Assembly: GCA_013697365.1 (NCBI GenBank)
Contig: JACCXA010000233.1
Coordinates: 1-9,513, forward strand
Source: Chthoniobacterales bacterium
GTDB taxonomy: Bacteria > Verrucomicrobiota > Verrucomicrobiia > Chthoniobacterales > UBA10450
Direction of reading: 5' to 3'
Length of the DNA: 9,513 nt
Part shown: one piece after another, positions 6,474-9,513 of the stretch
Numbering within the stretch: the stretch's first letter is position 1
Layout: every line of letters begins with the position of its first letter
Notes under the pieces: model-generated
What the model was told of the DNA's origin: nothing
Seen by the model: only the letters and a program-made list of their open reading frames with translations
Databases searched by the model: none
Translations under genes and position numbers: made by a program

Positions 6474-7366
6474 TGCGCATCGGCATTACCCTGGGTGATC
6501 CTGCTGGCGTTGGTCCGGAGGTGGTCAGGGCTGCGCTGGCTTCGAGGCGCCTGCCAGCTGAAGCCGAATTTCGCATCATCGGCGATCAGTCGGGGTCTCA
6601 ACCAGGGAAACCTTCAGTCGCGACGGCCCAAGCTGCCTTCGCCGCACTGGAAGAGGCGGTGGACCTAGCGAAGCGCGGGGAAATCGAGGCCATCGTGACC
6701 GGTCCGATTCACAAAGCGCGCATGTATGAAGTCGGCTTCAATTTTCCAGGCCAAACCGAATTCTTCGCCAGTCGTTGCGGCGTCGCCGATTTCGCCATGC
6801 TTTTAACCGGCGGCGCCCTCACCGTTGCCCTCGTCACGACCCATATTCCGCTGAGCGCGGTTGCCTCGTCCCTCCGGCGAACCGAGATCGTGCGCGTCGG
6901 ATGCTTGCTCGATAACTTCCTTTGTCAGCGAGGCCACGCCCCGGCCCGGATCGCGGTCGCAGGTCTGAATCCACACGCTGGAGAATCTGGCGCGATCGGC
7001 CGCGAAGAGATAGATGTTATCCTACCGGCCGTCGAAACCCTGCGCACAACCCGCCAGCCAACCCTCTTCAGCGGACCCCTCTCTCCCGACACTCTTTTTC
7101 ATCACGCGGCCGCGGGCGATTGGGACGGCGTCCTCTGCATGTATCACGATCAAGGTCTCATTCCGCTCAAGCTGCACGCGTTTCACGAAGGGGTGAACGT
7201 CACGCTCGGGCTCCCCTTCCCCCGCACCAGCCCCGATCACGGCACCGCTTTCGAAATTGCAGGGCGCGGCCTTGCGCGCCCTGAGAGCATGATTGCCGCG
7301 ATCAATCTGGCGGCCGAACTCGCGGCCAGCGCTGACAAACGCATTGTTATCCCGAGCGGAGTTTAG
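6473..7366 (+). CDS. pdxA: 4-hydroxythreonine-4-phosphate dehydrogenase, compact form
   Basis: Oxidises 4-phosphohydroxy-L-threonine with NAD in the deoxyxylulose-5-phosphate-dependent pyridoxal phosphate pathway; cytoplasmic. 297 aa from ATG 6473 (GTG 6470 would add one residue), about 30 shorter than the 329-aa E. coli enzyme. The shortening is mainly between IIGD (about 36-39) and the helix before VTGPIHKA (75-82). Visible motifs: GDPAGVGPE (8-16), the three metal-ligand histidines in TTHIPL (His 124), NPHAGE (His 168) and YHDQG (His 225), and the substrate contacts Lys 233, Asn 242 and Arg 251. The usual GHTE before the dimer region reads GQTE (Gln 94), replacing a His that contacts substrate phosphate in E. 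coli. The surA-pdxA order resembles E. coli. The next gene is convergent, so pdxA ends this plus-strand group. The PdxA family is clear; substrate identity is likely but the Gln deserves attention. Confidence 0.92.
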   Translation: MRIGITLGDPAGVGPEVVRAALASRRLPAEAEFRIIGDQSGSQPGKPSVATAQAAFAALEEAVDLAKRGEIEAIVTGPIHKARMYEVGFNFPGQTEFFASRCGVADFAMLLTGGALTVALVTTHIPLSAVASSLRRTEIVRVGCLLDNFLCQRGHAPARIAVAGLNPHAGESGAIGREEIDVILPAVETLRTTRQPTLFSGPLSPDTLFHHAAAGDWDGVLCMYHDQGLIPLKLHAFHEGVNVTLGLPFPRTSPDHGTAFEIAGRGLARPESMIAAINLAAELAASADKRIVIPSGV

Positions 7367-7444
7367 CGCAGTCGAGGAATCTCACGCACCAAGGCGTCGA
7401 TCCGAAGCTTGCACTGACACGTCTGAGAACAAGATACGTCGCTG
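7367..7444. other. Convergent intergenic spacer
   Basis: 78 bp between the stop codons of pdxA (plus strand) and the nuclease gene (minus strand). A bidirectional terminator would be expected here, but I find no clear GC-rich hairpin with a T-run on either strand. Termination may be Rho-dependent or rely on a structure I cannot judge by eye. Confidence 0.45.
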
Positions 7445-8437
7445 CTAGAGCCGTGGCGTGGGCGCGCCAACGGTGGAAGCGTCGATAAAATGCGGCCGAA
7501 TCTTTTCATATTTCTTCGGCCCGATTCCAGCCACCTTGCTGAGATGGTCCGCGCTTACGAAAGGACGCGCCGCGATAATTCGGCCGGCCAGAACAGGGCC
7601 GATTCCCTTTATTGCCAGTAGTTCAGCCGAAGTCGCGGTATTCGGGTCCAAGAGAGCTCCCGCTGAGCCAGAAGCCGGCGCCGGGACCGTGGACAATGAC
7701 GGCGCTGCCGCGGCCGAAGGCGCGAGGGTCTGTTCCGCTTCCCCCGGCGCCGCCAGCCGTTCCGGACGAAAGAAAGCATCGAACGAATCTGGCCCGCTTT
7801 TTGGTGGCTGCCTGGAAAGCCGCGCGGTTAAGCGTCCCTCATTCGCGCCCCACGCGCCGACCTTCTGCTGTTTGGCTTCGCGTTCGAGTCGTTGCAGCTT
7901 ATGCCATTCGCGCTCAGGCGAATTCAAACCCACCGGGGTGGCACCGCTGCCGTGCACTCGCGCCATGCCGTTCGCAACGAGCAACTCCGCGAGGTCGCCT
8001 TCGGTGCTTTCGATAAACGCATAGAAGCGTTCCTGCTTGCTCCGTCCGAGGGCGCCCTGCATGCAGGTGCGAAGCGTAAACGGACGCGCCAGTTTTTCTT
8101 TCGAAAAGCGCCGCGAGAGATCGCCAAGCTGCAACGTCTGCGCAGTCGTTAGACCAAAGTACTTCGCCTGTTCGTCCACGCGGTCAGGAAAGGACGCATC
8201 GGTCTCGGGTGCATCCACGAAGTAAAGGCGGAAGATGTACTCCTTGCCGCCGGCCTTCACATGAAAGCTATCTGCGTCGTTCGATTCATTCTTGGCCAGA
8301 CGGCAATCTTTCAGAACAACCCACGGCCCCTTTGCTTCGGCGGCGGAAGAAAACGTAAAGAGGAATGTCAGCGCAATGGTGCCAGCGCAACCCCGCGAAA
8401 ACCTGCACCCGGAGACGAGCGCGGAACTGATCCTCAC
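7445..8437 (-). CDS. Secreted staphylococcal-nuclease-like protein with C-terminal helix-hairpin-helix domain
   Basis: 330 aa. The signal peptide has a basic n-region, the hydrophobic core AGTIALTFLFTFSSA and a likely cleavage after AEA (33-35). The nuclease fold spans about 38-200 and keeps the catalytic set of micrococcal nuclease: Asp 54/Asp 56 in NDADSF, then FRLYFVDAPET (Arg 70, Asp 75, Glu 78) and ERFYAF (Arg 137). An Ala/Pro-rich linker (about 205-262) leads to a ComEA-like double helix-hairpin-helix (264-318) with GIGPVLAGRI and GIGPKKYEKI, a non-specific DNA-binding module. Predicted action is calcium-dependent cleavage of extracellular or periplasmic nucleic acid, with the tail holding the DNA; this is inferred from the domains. 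The GTG start at 8437 overlaps the upstream kinase stop by 4 nt (GTGA) and places the signal peptide at the N-terminus. A role in DNA uptake is possible, but no competence genes are in view. Confidence 0.85.
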   Translation of the reverse strand: MRISSALVSGCRFSRGCAGTIALTFLFTFSSAAEAKGPWVVLKDCRLAKNESNDADSFHVKAGGKEYIFRLYFVDAPETDASFPDRVDEQAKYFGLTTAQTLQLGDLSRRFSKEKLARPFTLRTCMQGALGRSKQERFYAFIESTEGDLAELLVANGMARVHGSGATPVGLNSPEREWHKLQRLEREAKQQKVGAWGANEGRLTARLSRQPPKSGPDSFDAFFRPERLAAPGEAEQTLAPSAAAAPSLSTVPAPASGSAGALLDPNTATSAELLAIKGIGPVLAGRIIAARPFVSADHLSKVAGIGPKKYEKIRPHFIDASTVGAPTPRL

Positions 8438-9348
8438 GCCACTACTTCAAATTGGCTCATTGACCGGAAAATCTGGTAACGCTCATCGATTTCTTTCCTC
8501 GTGAGCGTCCGCAGGCGTTCGAGGCTAAAGGCTTCCACGTTGAAGCTGGCCAGAACGCTGCCGTAGATCATCGCCCTTCGGAAGGCAGGGAAGCCAAGCT
8601 CGCCGCTTGTCGCCGCCAGGTAGCCAGCCATTCCGCCCGCGAAGGTATCCCCTGCCCCGGTCGGATCGTGGATATCCTCGAGCGGATACGCGCCGCAACT
8701 GAAGAACTCATCCTCACCAAAGAGAAGGGCTCCGTGTTCGCCCTTCTTGATCGCGACATACGTCGGTCCCGCTGCGCGAATGCGCTTCCCAGCCTTGATC
8801 AAACTGGTCTCCTTCGTCATTTCGCGGGCTTCGCTGTCGTTTAGAATAAGGAGGTCGACGCGGGGCAGCAAAGCGTCCAGGTCCGCGCGGGCCGTCTCGA
8901 TCCAAAGATCCATCGTATCCGCAACGACGAAGCGGGGTTTTTCCATCTGATCGAGCACATGGGATTGCAAAGCCGGCGCGATGTTAGCCAGGAGCACGAA
9001 ATCAGTTGCACGATACGATGGCGGCAGCGTCGGACGGAAATGCTCAAAGACATTCAGTGCGACTGACTTTGTCTCGCGCGTGTTCATGTCCCATGCGTAT
9101 TCGCCAGACCAGCGAAAAGTCTTCCCCGGGACGCGTTGCACCCCTGCGGCGTCGATCTTGCGCTCTTTCCAAAACGCGAATTCAGACTGCGGGAAATCGT
9201 CGCCCACAACGCCCACCAGCTTGACAGGCGAAAAAAAGCTCGCCCCCAGCGCGGCGTATGAGGCGGAACCGCCTAACTGATCCGTGTGTTCCTCTACAGG
9301 AGTCTTGACGGTATCGAGTGCAATGGAGCCAACGATGAGGACGGACAT
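8434..9348 (-). CDS. PfkB-family (ribokinase-like) kinase, substrate unknown
   Basis: 304 aa from ATG 9348. It begins with the family's first strand MSVLIVGSIALD, followed by the substrate-binding di-Gly LGGSASYAA (Gly 26-27) and VGVVGDDFP. It ends with the hallmark DPTGAGDTFAGG, giving catalytic base Asp 234 and the anion hole GAGD. The central ILNDSEARE resembles the NxxE metal/phosphate motif. The ATP-dependent kinase fold is certain. The substrate (sugar, nucleoside or a vitamin precursor) cannot be read from sequence. An in-frame extension upstream to 9510 is rejected because it runs through thiE in another frame. It starts 13 nt after the thiE stop and its TGA overlaps the nuclease GTG, so the three are likely one transcript. 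ThiD also belongs to the ribokinase superfamily, but the motifs here are of the sugar/adenosine kinase branch, so I would not call it thiD. Confidence 0.88.
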   Translation of the reverse strand: MSVLIVGSIALDTVKTPVEEHTDQLGGSASYAALGASFFSPVKLVGVVGDDFPQSEFAFWKERKIDAAGVQRVPGKTFRWSGEYAWDMNTRETKSVALNVFEHFRPTLPPSYRATDFVLLANIAPALQSHVLDQMEKPRFVVADTMDLWIETARADLDALLPRVDLLILNDSEAREMTKETSLIKAGKRIRAAGPTYVAIKKGEHGALLFGEDEFFSCGAYPLEDIHDPTGAGDTFAGGMAGYLAATSGELGFPAFRRAMIYGSVLASFNVEAFSLERLRTLTRKEIDERYQIFRSMSQFEVVA

Positions 9349-9361
9349 GTGAATTTCGGTT

Positions 9362-9513
9362 CTAGATCTCGGAATTTTGATTGAGCAACTGCCGCACAGC
9401 GCGCGCATACTGTGCGACATCGGGCGCTTGCAGCAAGCCAGAGACGATAACGACCCGCCGGGCGCCCGCTGCGATAACCTCCGCGAGATTTTCCAGCTTG
9501 ATCCCGCCAATGC
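9362..9513 (-). CDS. thiE: Thiamine-phosphate synthase, C-terminal part (5' end outside the window)
   Basis: Only the last 49 codons plus TAG are present; the gene continues past the window edge. The visible part starts with IGGI, then LENLAEVIAAGARRVVIVSG, the phosphate-binding C-terminal signature of the ThiE TIM barrel, which joins the pyrimidine pyrophosphate and thiazole phosphate halves of thiamine. A final helix (about the last 20 residues) closes the barrel. It is the most upstream gene seen of the minus-strand group thiE-pfkB-nuclease; the promoter lies beyond the window. A TenI-type paralogue has the same C-terminal motif and cannot be excluded from this fragment. Confidence 0.75.
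   Translation of the reverse strand, partial: IGGIKLENLAEVIAAGARRVVIVSGLLQAPDVAQYARAVRQLLNQNSEI

Noticed and set aside
7458..8024. A 188-codon plus-strand frame opposite the nuclease gene
   Set aside because: It is an antisense shadow of the SNase/HhH coding sequence; low-complexity Ser/Ala/Arg content and no domain.
9349..9510. Upstream in-frame extension of the PfkB kinase by 54 codons
   Set aside because: The extension overlaps thiE in another frame and gives an unrelated Ser/Arg-rich stretch; the family's conserved first strand begins right at ATG 9348.
1..9513. Search for CRISPR repeats, insertion-sequence ends, toxin-antitoxin pairs or a defence island
   Set aside because: No regularly spaced repeats, transposase or integrase motifs, or defence domains are visible. 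Nearly all sequence is accounted for by recognisable housekeeping families.

Overview
The window is a gene-dense, GC-rich bacterial chromosomal segment that looks like core genome. I see no mobile element, CRISPR array, phage module, rRNA or tRNA. Envelope genes (a lipoprotein L,D-transpeptidase and a SurA-type chaperone) point to a diderm. The type I-beta DAHP synthase with an N-terminal ACT/ferredoxin-like domain, the compact PdxA, the frequent weak Shine-Dalgarno sites and the codon style together remind me of a soil Verrucomicrobium (Chthoniobacterales/Udaeobacter-like). That placement is inference from general style; no marker gene proves it.

Layout. Plus strand: L,D-transpeptidase lipoprotein (67-678), DAHP synthase aroF (818-1834), a 376-bp gap, transcription-repair coupling factor mfd (2211-5393), periplasmic PPIase/chaperone surA (5401-6411), and pdxA (6473-7366). 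After a 78-bp convergent gap, the minus strand carries, in transcription order, the 3' end of thiE (cut by the window edge, 9513-9362), a PfkB-family kinase (9348-8434) and a secreted staphylococcal-nuclease-like protein with a C-terminal helix-hairpin-helix tail (8437-7445). These three are tightly packed (13-nt gap, then a 4-nt GTGA overlap) and look like one operon.

How they work together. mfd-surA-pdxA are spaced like a co-transcribed unit (7 nt, then 61 nt holding a possible 12-codon leader ORF whose stop overlaps the pdxA ATG). The surA-pdxA pairing also occurs in Escherichia coli. The named functions are housekeeping: wall cross-linking, aromatic amino acid entry, transcription-coupled repair, outer-membrane protein folding, pyridoxal phosphate synthesis and thiamine synthesis.

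The least explained stretch is the aroF-mfd gap (1835-2210). On the minus strand it contains an unusually perfect extended Shine-Dalgarno site leading into an 18-codon ORF, and further upstream a 44-codon ORF that would encode a one-pass membrane peptide. Both are too short to be certain. I did not find convincing evidence of a new multi-gene system; the findings are local oddities.
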